Origin: Sulfidibacter corallicola
GTDB lineage: Bacteria; Acidobacteriota; Holophagae; Acanthopleuribacterales; Acanthopleuribacteraceae
Length of the DNA stretch: 64,000 nt
Reading direction: 5' to 3'
Assembly: GCF_017498545.1 (NCBI RefSeq)
Contig: NZ_CP071793.1
Location: 9,790,256-9,854,255 of the forward strand
The position numbers and the translations under genes were made by a program. The notes beneath the pieces are model-generated. The model searched no databases. It saw nothing but the letters and a program-made list of their open reading frames with translations, and was not told the DNA's origin. Shown here one piece after another: positions 9,191-19,055 of the stretch. Positions within the stretch are counted from its first letter, which is position 1. The number at the start of each line of letters is the position of its first letter.

Positions 9191-9743
9191 ATTCATCCGC
9201 GCAGTTTCCGCATACCGAGAGCGCCGTTATGTATGGCCGGTAAGGCTGGCCCGGAAGGAAATCGATCATCGAGAGATCCATAGATTCGGCCTGTCAGCAT
9301 CATTCGTTTACCGCTCGGTTTTGCGAAAAGCCCGGATCACTTCGGAAAGTCGGGCTGGCACCCCAAATGACCTCGACGACGCCTTTCTCGCGATGCAGCG
9401 ACTATGAACTCAGCAACTTTGGTGGGTTGGGAGGAAACCTCCTTCGATCCTTGTTGCAATAGGCTGTAGTTACGTGAGTCGCCCCGAATTGCCAACCGGG
9501 CCGACCAAGTTACCGTGACGCCCGCAACACATTGCGAAGCTCCTGCTTCCATTGGCGTTTCGCTCTTTTAATTTTCGTATCCTGCAACCTTGATCGCTTC
9601 GGAATGTGCGACCAGCGGTCGCACCTACCTGGCACGACGCCTCCCTTACAAATGCGGGAACTCCAGGCAAAGGTCTCCGGGACCTCCGCGACCTCAGTGG
9701 TAGAAATTCCCAGTGGGAAGGCGCTCTCCAGCTAACCAGGACA

Positions 9744-9775
9744 CCCCGGCTCCGAACCATTCGGAACCGGGGTTT
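9744..9775 (-). terminator. Probable terminator hairpin after the BNR-protein gene
   Basis: Arms CCCCGG-c-TCCGAA and TTCGGA-a-CCGGGG with a 3-nt loop (9744-9772). It lies about 35 nt downstream of the minus-strand stop at 9807. The T-run is on the plus-strand side (TTT) and short, so this may simply be a 3'-end stabilising hairpin. Confidence 0.45.
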
Positions 9776-9806
9776 GTGGAAATATCCGCGGCGGGACCAC
9801 ATCCCA

Positions 9807-11060
9807 TCAATGCGCCGGAGCCGGCTCCTCCATCCCCAAGGGGATCAAGTCCAGCCCGGCCTCGGTCTGCCACAGCGAATAGACCTTCCCGTCGTGGGTG
9901 AGGAGCGCCGGTTGATCCACCAAACCCTTGGCGCGCCTCACCGTCGCAGCGGCCCGCCAGGTTCTGCCGCCGTCGTGGGAATCGCGGCGCAGGAGCGCCA
10001 CTTCACCCGCATCGACCCGATCGTCGAGGTACACGAGCACCGTGGTGCCGCCCACCTCGGCCAGGTCCGGGTGGCGCGGCATGTGTCCCTCGATGACCAG
10101 GGGCCCATCGTGCAGCACCCCGTCGCGGTCGAAGACTCCCACCAATAGGCGTGGTTGCGCCTGTTGCATGGTGTACCACGCCGCGTGGGTTCGATGTCGC
10201 CGGCTCGCCAACAGCGCCGGTCCCTGGTGTGGGCAGCCCTGGATGCGCCAGCCGTCCTCGTGCGCGCGTCGCCACACCAACTCCTTGCCGTCCGCCACCA
10301 GGCGTCCGATGCCGTGATCGCGCACGTTGTCGCCGAAGATGTGGCGCCACATCAGGATCGGACGCTGGTCGGCGTCGAAGGCCATCGCCAACCGGCAACA
10401 CTGGCAGGTGCCCTGAACCCATCGCCAGTTCGGGGCGAAATGGGCGCCGCCGTCTTTGGAGACCGTGCCGTAGATGCTGGAGGCCACCAGCTCGCGACCC
10501 TCCTTGCGGGCCTGTACCCGGTCGCGTCCATCCAGCCAGGCCAGGTAGAGGTGGCCCTGCTGGTTGAGCGCCATGACCGCGAACGCGTGGCCCGTGACAT
10601 CCACGTCGTCGTTGAGGCGACGCGGTGCCTCGAAGCTCTGGCCACCGTCCAGAGAGCGGGAGAACATCAGGTTGCCCGACCAACGAGTCGGCAGTTTGCG
10701 GGTGTAGCACACGAAGACCCGACCCCGAGCGTCGACCGCGATCTTGGGACGGTTCTCCCCGCGCGCCGAAATGGGGCCGTCGTCGCGGTTCACCCTCACG
10801 GCGGGACCATAGCTCTTGCCCAGATCCGCGGACTGGGTCACGAAAACCCCACCGTCCTGCTCGAACACCACCCAGAGCCGACCCTTGGTGTCGAACGTCG
10901 CACTGGGCGTCTGCCCCACGTGGGGATTGGGCGTTTGGCCGTGAAGGGATGCGGCCGCACGGGGTTGGTCGACGGACGTTTCCATCGCGTGTTGGTGGCC
11001 GCCGAACGAGAGCGACCACACCAGGCAAAGAGCCCATGCCATCGGCGTACCCATGTGCAT
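9807..11060 (-). CDS. Secreted BNR-repeat (sialidase-like fold) protein with CQCC motif
   Basis: The ATG at 11060 overlaps the stop of the upstream TonB receptor (TGATG), so the two are translationally coupled. The N-terminus is a short signal peptide (MAWALCLVWSLSFG). Asp-box (BNR) repeats are visible as SADLGKSYGPAV, SLDGGQSFEAP, SKDGGAHFAP and SHDGGRTWRAA, the pattern of a six-bladed sialidase-like propeller. Sialidase catalytic Arg residues are not obvious, so an enzyme activity is not claimed. A GTCQCCRLA motif near residue 207 clusters three Cys and could bind a metal or form disulfides. Together with the receptor and the Cys-rich protein upstream, a metal-related role is inferred. Confidence 0.8.
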   Translation of the reverse strand: MHMGTPMAWALCLVWSLSFGGHQHAMETSVDQPRAAASLHGQTPNPHVGQTPSATFDTKGRLWVVFEQDGGVFVTQSADLGKSYGPAVRVNRDDGPISARGENRPKIAVDARGRVFVCYTRKLPTRWSGNLMFSRSLDGGQSFEAPRRLNDDVDVTGHAFAVMALNQQGHLYLAWLDGRDRVQARKEGRELVASSIYGTVSKDGGAHFAPNWRWVQGTCQCCRLAMAFDADQRPILMWRHIFGDNVRDHGIGRLVADGKELVWRRAHEDGWRIQGCPHQGPALLASRRHRTHAAWYTMQQAQPRLLVGVFDRDGVLHDGPLVIEGHMPRHPDLAEVGGTTVLVYLDDRVDAGEVALLRRDSHDGGRTWRAAATVRRAKGLVDQPALLTHDGKVYSLWQTEAGLDLIPLGMEEPAPAH

Positions 11061-13465
11061 CACTCCCAAACGTAGCGCAGGCTGGCGGTGAAGCTCCGCG
11101 GTCGGCCCGGCGCGTATTCGGCGCCGCGGAACCGGTTGTAGGAGGCGCGCTCCGCGTAGCGCGCGTCGGCCACGTTGCGAACGGCGACGTTCAGGCGAAA
11201 GCCGTTCGAAAGCTGGTAGGCCCAACGCATATCGAGCAGATCGTGGCCGTCGTACTTGTGGCTGTTGGCGGGATCCATGAAATAGCTGCCCAGTTTGCGC
11301 CATTCGCCGCTGAACTGGTGGCCCGGCAGGACATCGGGTTTGAAGGTCATGACCAGATTCCCGATGAACCGCGGCGCGAATTCCATTTCGTTCCCGCTGT
11401 AGCCGGTGGTTTCGCTGAGATCCCAGGTATCGTATTCGTGTTTGGCATAGGATGCCGCGACGCCCAGCGAGATCTGACCCGTGATTTGGGCCTGGACATC
11501 CATTTCGACGCCTTGGTGCGAGGTGCGACCCGCGTTCACCGAGTTCCGAAAACCCGTTTCGGGATCCTCGTAGCGAAGAATGTCGTCCCGTTTGATAAGG
11601 CGATATCCCGCGAGCTGGAACGAGACCTTTTCGCCCCAGGCGCCGCGCAGGCCGAGGTCGCTGTTGGCGGCCTTGACCGGATCCAGTCCCAGTGTGTCGT
11701 GGGTCGAACCCTGGCGGAAAAGCTGGCCTTCGGATGGTGCGCGGAACGCGTGCCGGTGGGAGGCGAACAGGTTGAGGTTGGGACGCAACCGCCAGGTGAC
11801 ACCGAACTTGGGACTCAGGTGATCGAAATCGAGATCGGTGTTTTCGGGTCGGCGCCACCGGCCGCTCTGGGTGGGCGCCAGATCGGTCTCGTAGTCGTAG
11901 GCCATGTGGTCGTAGCGAAGACCGACCGAGAAGCCCAGGTTCTCCACGGGCGCGAATTCAGCCTGGACGTAGCTCGACATGCCGGTGAAAGTGACGTCGT
12001 AGTCGTAGAGCCGCTCCTCCACCGAGTAGTCGGTGAAGATGCGTCCTTCGCGAACCACGTCCAGGCGATGCTCGACCCGGTTACCGGGGCTGTTGTCGAA
12101 GTCCGCTCCGACGGAGATCTTGGTGTCCCAACGGCTCCAGGCGTAGGCGTACTTGACCAGGGCCCCGATGGAGTCGTTCTCGACCTCGTAGATGGTGGGA
12201 TCGTAGGTGAGCGCCCAGTTGGGCAGCAGCTCCATGCTGTTGACCCGGGCGAAGGGAATCAGGCTCAGCACACCGCCGGCAACGAGGGTTTCCACGTTGA
12301 CCGACAGGCGCAATGCTTCCACGTCCCGAAGCGAGATCGGGGTGTAGTTGATTTCCGGGCGATGGAGATAGTCTTCTTCGCTGATCGCCGAGGAGCCGGC
12401 CGTTGTTTGATCGATCTTGGAATAGGCGGCCAAGGCACGAACGGAGGTTCGGGCGAAGATACGCTCCCACTGAAGGGTGGCCGACTTGCGTTCGTAGTCG
12501 GTGTGATCGCGCCAACCATCGGATTCGGTGACGTTCACGTCGACCAGCAGACCGTTCCCCGCAATGCGATCCCCAATGGAAAACAGGCCGCGGCGCCAGG
12601 CGTTGTCTCCACCTTCGAGCGTGGCCTCGGCGCTGCGTTGCAACGGTGTGCGGCGGGTGTTCACCTGAACCACGCCACCGATAGCATCGCTGCCGTGAAG
12701 CGCGCTGCCCGGGCCTTTGATGACCTCGATGCTTTCGGCCATGGGTACGTTCACCTCGTAGAGCGCGTTGTGGTTGAAGAATCCGGTGGAGCGGGTGGGC
12801 ACGCCGTTTTCCAGGTAGAGGTACACGGGGTTCGTGGTGAGTGGCTGGCGGATCGCGGTCATATGGCCTTCACCGCCGGTGATGTTGACCCAGGCACCGG
12901 AAATCCGGCCCAGCATTTCCGAGGGATGCAGCGGCTGGACCTCGGCGATCGCTTCCCGTTCGACGGCGTCGACCGCCAACGGGACTTGCCACCGCTCCCG
13001 CGCATCACGCGTGGCGGCGACCACCATTTGCTCGAGCACCGAGGGTTGCGTCTCGCTACCGGGGCCCACGGAGCCCAAGCTCAGAACCAGGGTCTCGCCG
13101 GCGGAAGGGGCGACGGAAAACGCCTGGCGATGACCCTCGTGGGCGACCTCCACCCTGCTGTCACCAGACAACTTGCCACTTAGGCGAAATCGGCCGTCTC
13201 GATCGGTATGGGTGGTTTGGAGCCGTTCGCCTCGCAACGTGACGCGAGCATGGGCGGCCGGGTGCCCGTCGGGACCCAACACGCGGCCCACGACCTGATC
13301 GGGAGCGGCTGAAGCGGCGGCTGGTTCGCCGGCCTGGATGAAGGATACCGGGATGAGGAAAGGGATCGATAAAAACAAGATCGAGCAAGCCAGAATGCGG
13401 CTGGCGCGCGACATGGCGCGAGTCGAAGCGCAGGCCTCCGCCAAATCGAAAACAAATGGGAACAT
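11060..13465 (-). CDS. TonB-dependent receptor with carboxypeptidase-regulatory-like N-terminal domain
   Basis: Outer-membrane importer of 801 aa. ATG at 13465 is preceded by AGGAG. In order: a signal peptide (to about residue 46), a CarbopepD-reg-like beta-sandwich (VVGRVLGPDGHPAAHARVTLRG onward, about 58-125), a TonB-box-like stretch (LEQMVVAATRDA), a plug domain (AESIEVIKGPGSALHGSDAIGGVVQVNTRR) and a beta-barrel ending in SLRYVWE. Its stop overlaps the BNR-protein start, and the Cys-rich gene lies upstream on the same strand. The ligand is unknown; neighbours with Cys clusters hint at a metal such as copper. Confidence 0.93.
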   Translation of the reverse strand: MFPFVFDLAEACASTRAMSRASRILACSILFLSIPFLIPVSFIQAGEPAAASAAPDQVVGRVLGPDGHPAAHARVTLRGERLQTTHTDRDGRFRLSGKLSGDSRVEVAHEGHRQAFSVAPSAGETLVLSLGSVGPGSETQPSVLEQMVVAATRDARERWQVPLAVDAVEREAIAEVQPLHPSEMLGRISGAWVNITGGEGHMTAIRQPLTTNPVYLYLENGVPTRSTGFFNHNALYEVNVPMAESIEVIKGPGSALHGSDAIGGVVQVNTRRTPLQRSAEATLEGGDNAWRRGLFSIGDRIAGNGLLVDVNVTESDGWRDHTDYERKSATLQWERIFARTSVRALAAYSKIDQTTAGSSAISEEDYLHRPEINYTPISLRDVEALRLSVNVETLVAGGVLSLIPFARVNSMELLPNWALTYDPTIYEVENDSIGALVKYAYAWSRWDTKISVGADFDNSPGNRVEHRLDVVREGRIFTDYSVEERLYDYDVTFTGMSSYVQAEFAPVENLGFSVGLRYDHMAYDYETDLAPTQSGRWRRPENTDLDFDHLSPKFGVTWRLRPNLNLFASHRHAFRAPSEGQLFRQGSTHDTLGLDPVKAANSDLGLRGAWGEKVSFQLAGYRLIKRDDILRYEDPETGFRNSVNAGRTSHQGVEMDVQAQITGQISLGVAASYAKHEYDTWDLSETTGYSGNEMEFAPRFIGNLVMTFKPDVLPGHQFSGEWRKLGSYFMDPANSHKYDGHDLLDMRWAYQLSNGFRLNVAVRNVADARYAERASYNRFRGAEYAPGRPRSFTASLRYVWE

Positions 13466-13902
13466 GACATCACTCCTGTGTTCGGTTCACCAATGAGAAA
13501 ATAAAAATTGAGATCCAAATCCAACGAGCGCGAACGGACGCAGGGCATCGCGCGCCCGTTGGGCACGAGGATTCCGGCCGGACGGGACCGGAATGGATGA
13601 AAAGCATGGTGATGGACCGCGGCGTGACGCTCGCGCTGCGATTCAAGTACCGGTTCCGTGGCGAATCGGTCGACGAAACGGGGGCCTGCAACCCGGTGTG
13701 GGGCGAAGGGAGATCGACAGCCCGGAAACGTCCATCCAAGAACGGATCGAGAACCATCGCTCCAGGGCTTCGCCTGGGCGCGTGGACGCAGGGACCTCCT
13801 CACGGTTCGAACGGATCGAGGTCGTCTCGCCTGAATCGGCGCTAAAACGATGCGGGCGTCAGAAACCGAAAATCCCGTCGAAACGAGCGTTCCTGGCCGC
13901 GG
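13466..13902. other. Intergenic region
   Basis: 437 bp between the Cys-rich gene and the receptor on the minus strand. No coding frame with a start signal and no clear terminator seen. The AGGAG for the receptor sits at its left edge. The gap is long for an operon, so the receptor may have its own promoter here. Confidence 0.5.
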
Positions 13903-14358
13903 TCAGGCGTGATCGATGGGCACCTTGTCGGGTGGGTCGAGCGCCGGAGACGCCCAGCGATGGGCGGGGTGCCGCAGATAGTCGGGCCCACCGGCATTCT
14001 CTGGGCGAAGCCGGGGTTTGACGAGGTTGGGCACGGAGATATCGAACCCCACCAAAAGCGCCGTGCGTTCCTGGGGTCCGCGACACATGTCGCTCAAGGC
14101 CATATCGGGCGCACCTTCGGCGTCGTCCGAGGCGGGTTCCGACGCCTGGGGAAAGCAGCAACAATTGACCTTGCACTTGGCCTCGTCGCACCCACAATCG
14201 TGAGATTCACAAGCCCACCCCGAACTGGGCGGCTCGAGAACCTCGAACAGCAGGATCGGCGGGGTCGCGGAAAGGCATACAAGCAACAATCCCAGCAGCT
14301 TGGCAAGGAAAGCGAGATAAACCGGGCACTTCTTTTCGTTGCGTATTCCCGAGAGCAT
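13903..14358 (-). CDS. Cys-rich small membrane/secreted protein, function unknown
   Basis: 151 aa from ATG 14358, chosen for the GTGGAG seven bases upstream; a longer form from 14421 is possible. A hydrophobic segment (LAFLAKLLGLLLVCLSATPP, about 16-35) is a signal peptide or anchor. A striking Cys cluster follows: CESHDCGCDEAKCKVNCCCF with eight Cys in 20 residues (about 50-69), then a lone Cys in SDMCRGPQE. The rest is Pro-rich and shows no fold I recognise. Such density suggests binding of soft metal ions (Cu, Zn, Cd) or disulfide packing. It is the first gene of a minus-strand series with a TonB receptor and a CQCC-containing protein. Confidence 0.6.
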   Translation of the reverse strand: MLSGIRNEKKCPVYLAFLAKLLGLLLVCLSATPPILLFEVLEPPSSGWACESHDCGCDEAKCKVNCCCFPQASEPASDDAEGAPDMALSDMCRGPQERTALLVGFDISVPNLVKPRLRPENAGGPDYLRHPAHRWASPALDPPDKVPIDHA

Positions 14359-15135
14359 TTTCGACTCCACGCCAGCTTTATAGCACAATTGAGCGCGGAA
14401 GGAGGTCAGTACTTCATCCATGACGACCAGATGGGTGGCACCAGGGCATGGGACAAGGCTCAGTCCCTCTTCGGATGAGCTTGGGGGTGTTCAAACCGCC
14501 CCACGATGACGTCAAGTTTCCATTCTCACAATTCAACCTATTCTCTCATATGTTCATATTTTCAAGATTAAGAAAAAACATTGTTTTCACAACTTCACAA
14601 TTTTCTCACCTCGCTCATCATGACCGGCACTATTTAAAATACACCCTCTTACCACTGGCACCATTTCCCCAACCCTGCACTCTTTCCTATCATATGAATT
14701 TAAAACATATTAGTTTTATTGCATTTATCACACTCACAAACATCTATTACTGAATATTGAAAAATTTTTAATGATTTTTATAAGCCTTCCCGATTAACCA
14801 AAAACATAGTCTCAAAATCAGTGCATTGTGTAAGTGGTGTGTGGTTTGGTACCAATCCGTTCAAAACCCAATACAGAGTTAGTTACCGGTAATTTAATGT
14901 TTTTGATTAAACTGCCTCTGTCTTTTTCAACCATACAACCATACTCGAATTTATCCAGATTCTCCCATTTCCTTGTACTGGAGCCGGAGATCCAGGATAC
15001 CCGTTGCAAACAGGTGTGATGGGCAACCGAACCTTGGTTCGAAAATGACAAATTGATCCCCAAGAGTAGCTGCCATCGCCACGGTGAGATTCGGTAGTCG
15101 AAAAGGGGTGTGTGGGAACGCCCGGGAGGACGGCG
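14359..15135. other. AT-rich divergent intergenic region
   Basis: About 780 bp between divergent genes. The segment 14510-14830 is markedly AT-rich compared with the surrounding DNA and has no credible gene; a 101-aa frame at 14448-14753 lacks a ribosome binding site and has the composition of random AT-rich DNA. Promoters for the Cys-rich gene and the receptor at 15136 should lie here, but no clear -35/-10 pair could be fixed. Confidence 0.5.
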
Positions 15136-17175
15136 ATGAAGAGATTTTGGTTGATCCCCATGAGCATTTTGTTCGTTGCGAGTTTTGCAGAGGATGACCC
15201 GGACAACTTAATGCAAATGAGCTTGGAAGCTCTCCTGGATATGGAAATCACGACCGCCTCGAAAAAGGCCCAGAGCCTATCGGAGGCTCCAGCCGTCGTG
15301 AGCGTTTTCACCAAGGAACAATTGGCGCGCCTGGAGTTACGCAAACTTTCGGATTTCCTGGCATATGTGCCCGGCTTGGCCACGTTGGACACCTACTGGA
15401 AACCGGATATTGCGGTAGTGCGAGGGGTGCGCCCGACCGTCTACAACGACAAAGTCTTGATGTTGATCAACGGCGTGCCGGATTACGACGCCGCCAGCAT
15501 GGAGTTCTTTTTGGACTCGATCCCGATCATCGCCGTGGAGCGAATCGAAGTAATTCGCGGTCCCGGCTCCACGCTCTACGGCACCAACGCCTTTGCCGGC
15601 GTGATCAACATCATCACCCGCCAAGACGACGAGAAGTCGTTTTACGCCACAGCCGGTTCCTTCAAGGCACAGGAAGTCGGGGGATACATTTCCGGCAAGG
15701 CCGGTGCGTTGAACGCGACACTGGCAGTGGAAATGCGCAACGACGAAGGGTATCGCAAATCTGACGTTATCGACGAATCGGGCGCGCTCGGCAGCATCAC
15801 CTACGAACGCGACATCGAGAATGTGTTCCTGGACCTCGCCTATCGACAAACGAGAGTCTCCTTTGGCCATTCCTTCCAGCACTTCGGGAAATTCGGTCCC
15901 GCCCCCCGCCATGCCTGGGGTGAAAACGGCGACTCTGCCGGTGGGAAGGCCAGCCATCGGAAGTTCTTCGCCAACTTCCAATACGAGCACGCGATCGGCA
16001 AGCTTCAGTCCAAGTGGGTGCTGCACTACGACGATACGGACAAACAAACGGCGACCGGGGCCTTTGGCGCCGTCTATGTGGCCCTGGGCGCAATCGAGCC
16101 CGAGCAGGAACCGGAGACGGCCTATTACCGTTTCGGCGGCGAAACCCTCCAGGCGGAATGGCAGGGCCAATACACCTGGAAGTCTCTCAATTTCACGGGT
16201 GGTTTGGTTACCGAACGGCGCAAGGTGGTCAACTTGGGTGACATGGCCGATGGGTTGAACGGCAACCTCATCGCGCGAGGTTCCACCGAAGAGCTACCCT
16301 TTACGATTTCCGATTCGGGCGCTTATCTGCAGTTGGACGGAAAAACGGGAAAACTCGGCTATGTGGCCGGTGTTCGGGTGACGCGGCTGGGCATCGACGA
16401 GGAGACTTACTCGACCCCGCGCGGCGGTTTGGTCTACAACTTCGGATTCAACGCCGTCAAGCTTCTGTACGGCGAGGCGTTTCGTTCGCCAGGCCCCCAC
16501 GAGCAGTATTATCGCGTCCCCGCTCTGATCTATGGTCCCGACCTTTTCGGCCGCTCTTTGAAACCCGAACGGATTCGCACCGCGGAACTCGCTTGGGATG
16601 CCAAGATCGGCGAGCGTCTCAAACTTCGCGTCAACGCCTTCGATACCGAAATTCTGGACCTCATCGGCCGGCGTGACTCCACCGCGGAAGAACGCGACAT
16701 TCTGGGGAACAACGCCAAGGTATACGACAATTTAGGCACGCAGGAGACGCAGGGTCTCGAATTGGAGCTGCAAGGCTATCCCGCCGCGGCTGGTTTCGAT
16801 TCGTACTTTGTCAACCTGTCCTACACCCAGGGCGAAGAGAACGACGGCAGCGATATCGCCTTCCTCGCCGACCTTTTGGCAAGTGCGGGTTTTCATTTTC
16901 GAACCTCATCGTTTTCCAAACTCTCTGTCTTTGGTCGCTATGTGGGCGAACGCGAGGGCCACATGACGGATGGTACCTTTGTCAGCGTCGACGACTACGC
17001 CTTGATGGACCTAACTTTCAGTTATTTTGTGGGCGACTCCATCACGCTGTCTCTCGGCGCCCACAATGTGTTCGACAAGATCTACACCTACCCCGAATTC
17101 GTGCGTCGGCGCATGGAAACCATACCCGGCGGGCCTGGCCGCACCATTCAGGTCACCGGTACCTATCGCTTCTGA
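15136..17175 (+). CDS. TonB-dependent receptor (SLEALL-type N-terminus)
   Basis: 679 aa from ATG 15136, which has GGGAGGA upstream; a GTG at 15112 is less likely. A signal peptide (LIPMSILFVASFA) is followed by SLEALLDMEITTASKKAQSLSEAPAVVSVFTKEQL. This is the short N-terminus of a receptor class without a VVVTA box, in which the plug begins with a LExLL(x)2E motif. Plug hallmarks are VERIEVIRGPGSTLYGTNAFAGVINIITR. The barrel ends PGRTIQVTGTYRF with the terminal Phe needed for insertion. It stands alone, and the substrate cannot be inferred. Two other receptors here (23895 and 52571) share the same N-terminal style. Confidence 0.92.
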   Translation: MKRFWLIPMSILFVASFAEDDPDNLMQMSLEALLDMEITTASKKAQSLSEAPAVVSVFTKEQLARLELRKLSDFLAYVPGLATLDTYWKPDIAVVRGVRPTVYNDKVLMLINGVPDYDAASMEFFLDSIPIIAVERIEVIRGPGSTLYGTNAFAGVINIITRQDDEKSFYATAGSFKAQEVGGYISGKAGALNATLAVEMRNDEGYRKSDVIDESGALGSITYERDIENVFLDLAYRQTRVSFGHSFQHFGKFGPAPRHAWGENGDSAGGKASHRKFFANFQYEHAIGKLQSKWVLHYDDTDKQTATGAFGAVYVALGAIEPEQEPETAYYRFGGETLQAEWQGQYTWKSLNFTGGLVTERRKVVNLGDMADGLNGNLIARGSTEELPFTISDSGAYLQLDGKTGKLGYVAGVRVTRLGIDEETYSTPRGGLVYNFGFNAVKLLYGEAFRSPGPHEQYYRVPALIYGPDLFGRSLKPERIRTAELAWDAKIGERLKLRVNAFDTEILDLIGRRDSTAEERDILGNNAKVYDNLGTQETQGLELELQGYPAAAGFDSYFVNLSYTQGEENDGSDIAFLADLLASAGFHFRTSSFSKLSVFGRYVGEREGHMTDGTFVSVDDYALMDLTFSYFVGDSITLSLGAHNVFDKIYTYPEFVRRRMETIPGGPGRTIQVTGTYRF

Positions 17176-17824
17176 TCGCACTTTCGGCATATCGATCGTT
17201 CGTGCCCGGCCATCCAGGGAACGGCCGTCGTGGCCGGCTTCGTTGGGGTGGAGGACGCGCAACCGGCTCTCGAATCGATTCGGGGTGACGGTCAGCGCCT
17301 CCAAACCCAAGGGGCCCAGATCTTTCGCCAAAATACAAAACAAAAAAGCGTCAAATTTACGTTTTCCCTACAACAAAACGCGCGCAACTTCCGCCACTAC
17401 TCATATGCGCGCCCTTTGGCTTCGCGCTTCGTCGTCACACCCCGAGACCCTTTTCACGTCACAGTGACCGCCCACCCGTCAGCCCCACTCGTGGGGAACG
17501 TGCGCACGGGGCGACACTGCGAGGTGGGCGACAACCGCGGCGGAGACCAGGGACAGGCCGGACCCGGTCGGTGAAGCATCCCTTCCCGATCGCGGTGCTC
17601 GGTCCCAACCATGAATCGTATCGTTCGAACGTCTAACGTATCCCCGACCTCAACCCACAAAGGAACAACGCATGATCGGCCGTTTCGCGCGAATGCGCGA
17701 CGTCCACGGCCAGGCCCTTCGTGCGCCGCCATCGGCATATCGCCGACGCCCCCGAAGTGTGCCTTCCCATGCGCTTCGTTCGCACCATCTATGATTTTTT
17801 ATGATTTTTAGGGAGAATGCATCG
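17176..17824. other. Intergenic region
   Basis: About 650 bp with only short frames lacking start signals. No repeat family of this window is present. The last 25 bp carry AGGGAGA, the ribosome binding site of the next gene. Confidence 0.5.
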
Positions 17825-19003
17825 ATGCACCACTGTGAAAACAAGCGTTCCCGAGCTTCCATCACGCGCCAATGGATCTGGGTGACGGCTGCCATCTTGG
17901 CGGTCGCCTCCCAAGTGCCGGCTGCAGCGCAGCCCGGATTCGAAGACTACTACTTCGACAGCCCCCTGCGACATTACCAGGGCGATGTCAGAACGCTGTA
18001 TTTCAACGATCCCAAGGGATTCCGCGCGACCTACCTACCCAAAACGAGAATCCCCCTGAACACCGAAGACTACTTCGGGATTTGGAACTACCTGAACCAC
18101 AAGGACTCTTGGCCGCGGTCGGGCGACCCCCTGATCCCCTACGACAACCATTCCCGCAAGAAAACCTATGTCACCGATCAGGGTAACCCCCATGACGCGG
18201 TGGACTGGTTGGTCAGCTTTCGCAACTGGGGCCAAAACGAAGTGATCAATCCCTTCCCTCGCGGTGCCGTCGTCGAGGTGACCTCGGTCAACGACGTCAA
18301 CCCCGACATTCCGGACAACTGGAGTGCCGGCAACAGCTTGGACCTGGTTTGTTATCTCGACGGCGATGCCACCAACCAGAGTTCCTTCAACAAGTACCAA
18401 GTCTCGTTCTGGCACCTGAAGCAGCACTCCGTGTTGGTCCAACCCGGAGATTTCGTCCAGTTCGGTCAGGTTTTGGCCCAAGTCGGCAACAGTGGCTTGA
18501 CCGGGTTGGAAGTCACCCACATCCACACGAGATACATCCACTACGGCACACGCCTCGATCCCTTCAAAGGCCGCTGGAACAAGAACATCCAGGAATCGCT
18601 GTTGTTCGATCAGGCCTGGGTCGAGCACAAGACCAACTACCACACCACCGAGAACCGCAAGCACCTCACCCTCAACGACGCCTTTTCCGTGGAAATGCCC
18701 AATCGCTCCTGGAACACCTACGTGTTCAAGGCCTTTTCCGAAATCGAGGCGATCCGGGTGGGCGACGGTCAGGGTGGCATCGAACCCGGTTACGACGTGC
18801 TCGCCAACCCCAACCTGAGAGATTTGAACCGCAAGACCTCGAACTTCATCGACAACGACGGGAAACGCCACACCTTGTACGAGGTGAGCTTCCGCTGGTA
18901 CCAGGACGCCCACCCCTCGGTCATCGACAAGGACATCGAATTCCTGATCGAAACCCCGGACGGTGAACGCAGCAATCGCGTCTTCGTCGTGGTTCGCGAC
19001 TGA
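17825..19003 (+). CDS. Secreted M23-like (LytM/duplicated hybrid motif) protein
   Basis: 392 aa from ATG 17825, eight bases after AGGGAGA. A signal peptide precedes AAAQPGF. The middle contains a lysostaphin/LytM-like barrel: GNPHDAVDW with His123 and Asp127, then HLKQHSVLVQPGDFVQFGQVLAQVGNSG and THIHTRYIHYG with His232-x-His234. These match the H-x3-D and H-x-H zinc ligands of M23 peptidases, though the first motif is not the usual GxxHxGxD. It may be a peptidoglycan endopeptidase or a catalytically changed relative. The C-terminal 130 residues are not recognised. A strong terminator follows at once. Confidence 0.7.
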   Translation: MHHCENKRSRASITRQWIWVTAAILAVASQVPAAAQPGFEDYYFDSPLRHYQGDVRTLYFNDPKGFRATYLPKTRIPLNTEDYFGIWNYLNHKDSWPRSGDPLIPYDNHSRKKTYVTDQGNPHDAVDWLVSFRNWGQNEVINPFPRGAVVEVTSVNDVNPDIPDNWSAGNSLDLVCYLDGDATNQSSFNKYQVSFWHLKQHSVLVQPGDFVQFGQVLAQVGNSGLTGLEVTHIHTRYIHYGTRLDPFKGRWNKNIQESLLFDQAWVEHKTNYHTTENRKHLTLNDAFSVEMPNRSWNTYVFKAFSEIEAIRVGDGQGGIEPGYDVLANPNLRDLNRKTSNFIDNDGKRHTLYEVSFRWYQDAHPSVIDKDIEFLIETPDGERSNRVFVVVRD

Positions 19004-19009
19004 CACCGG

Positions 19010-19042
19010 CACCCGTGCCCGGAAGATCGGGCACGGGTGTTT
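19010..19042. terminator. Bidirectional rho-independent terminator
   Basis: Perfect 12-bp stem CACCCGTGCCCG/CGGGCACGGGTG with a 6-nt loop, followed by TTT. It sits between the convergent M23-like and SulP genes and can serve both. Confidence 0.8.
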
Positions 19043-19055
19043 CGATCGGAAGGTG

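Larger units (their letters stand above)
8992..9806. other. Intergenic region without a convincing gene
   Basis: About 815 bp between the Crp/Fnr gene and the convergent BNR-type gene. Short frames here (for example 9162-9407) have no ribosome binding site or recognisable domain. The region holds a REP-like repeat (9070-9190), a terminator-like hairpin (9744-9775) and a phrase 'ttcaccaccgaggtcgcgg' (9041-9059) that recurs in variant form elsewhere in the window. Confidence 0.6.

Noticed and set aside
11061..11858. N-terminal extension of the BNR-protein frame
   Set aside because: It lies wholly inside the receptor gene; the coupled ATG at 11060 gives a proper signal peptide.
10625..13183. 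852-codon plus-strand frame opposite the TonB receptor
   Set aside because: Antisense shadow of a clearly coding GC-rich gene; no recognisable domain or ribosome binding site.
14448..14753. 101-codon frame in AT-rich DNA
   Set aside because: No ribosome binding site or domain; amino-acid content reflects base composition.
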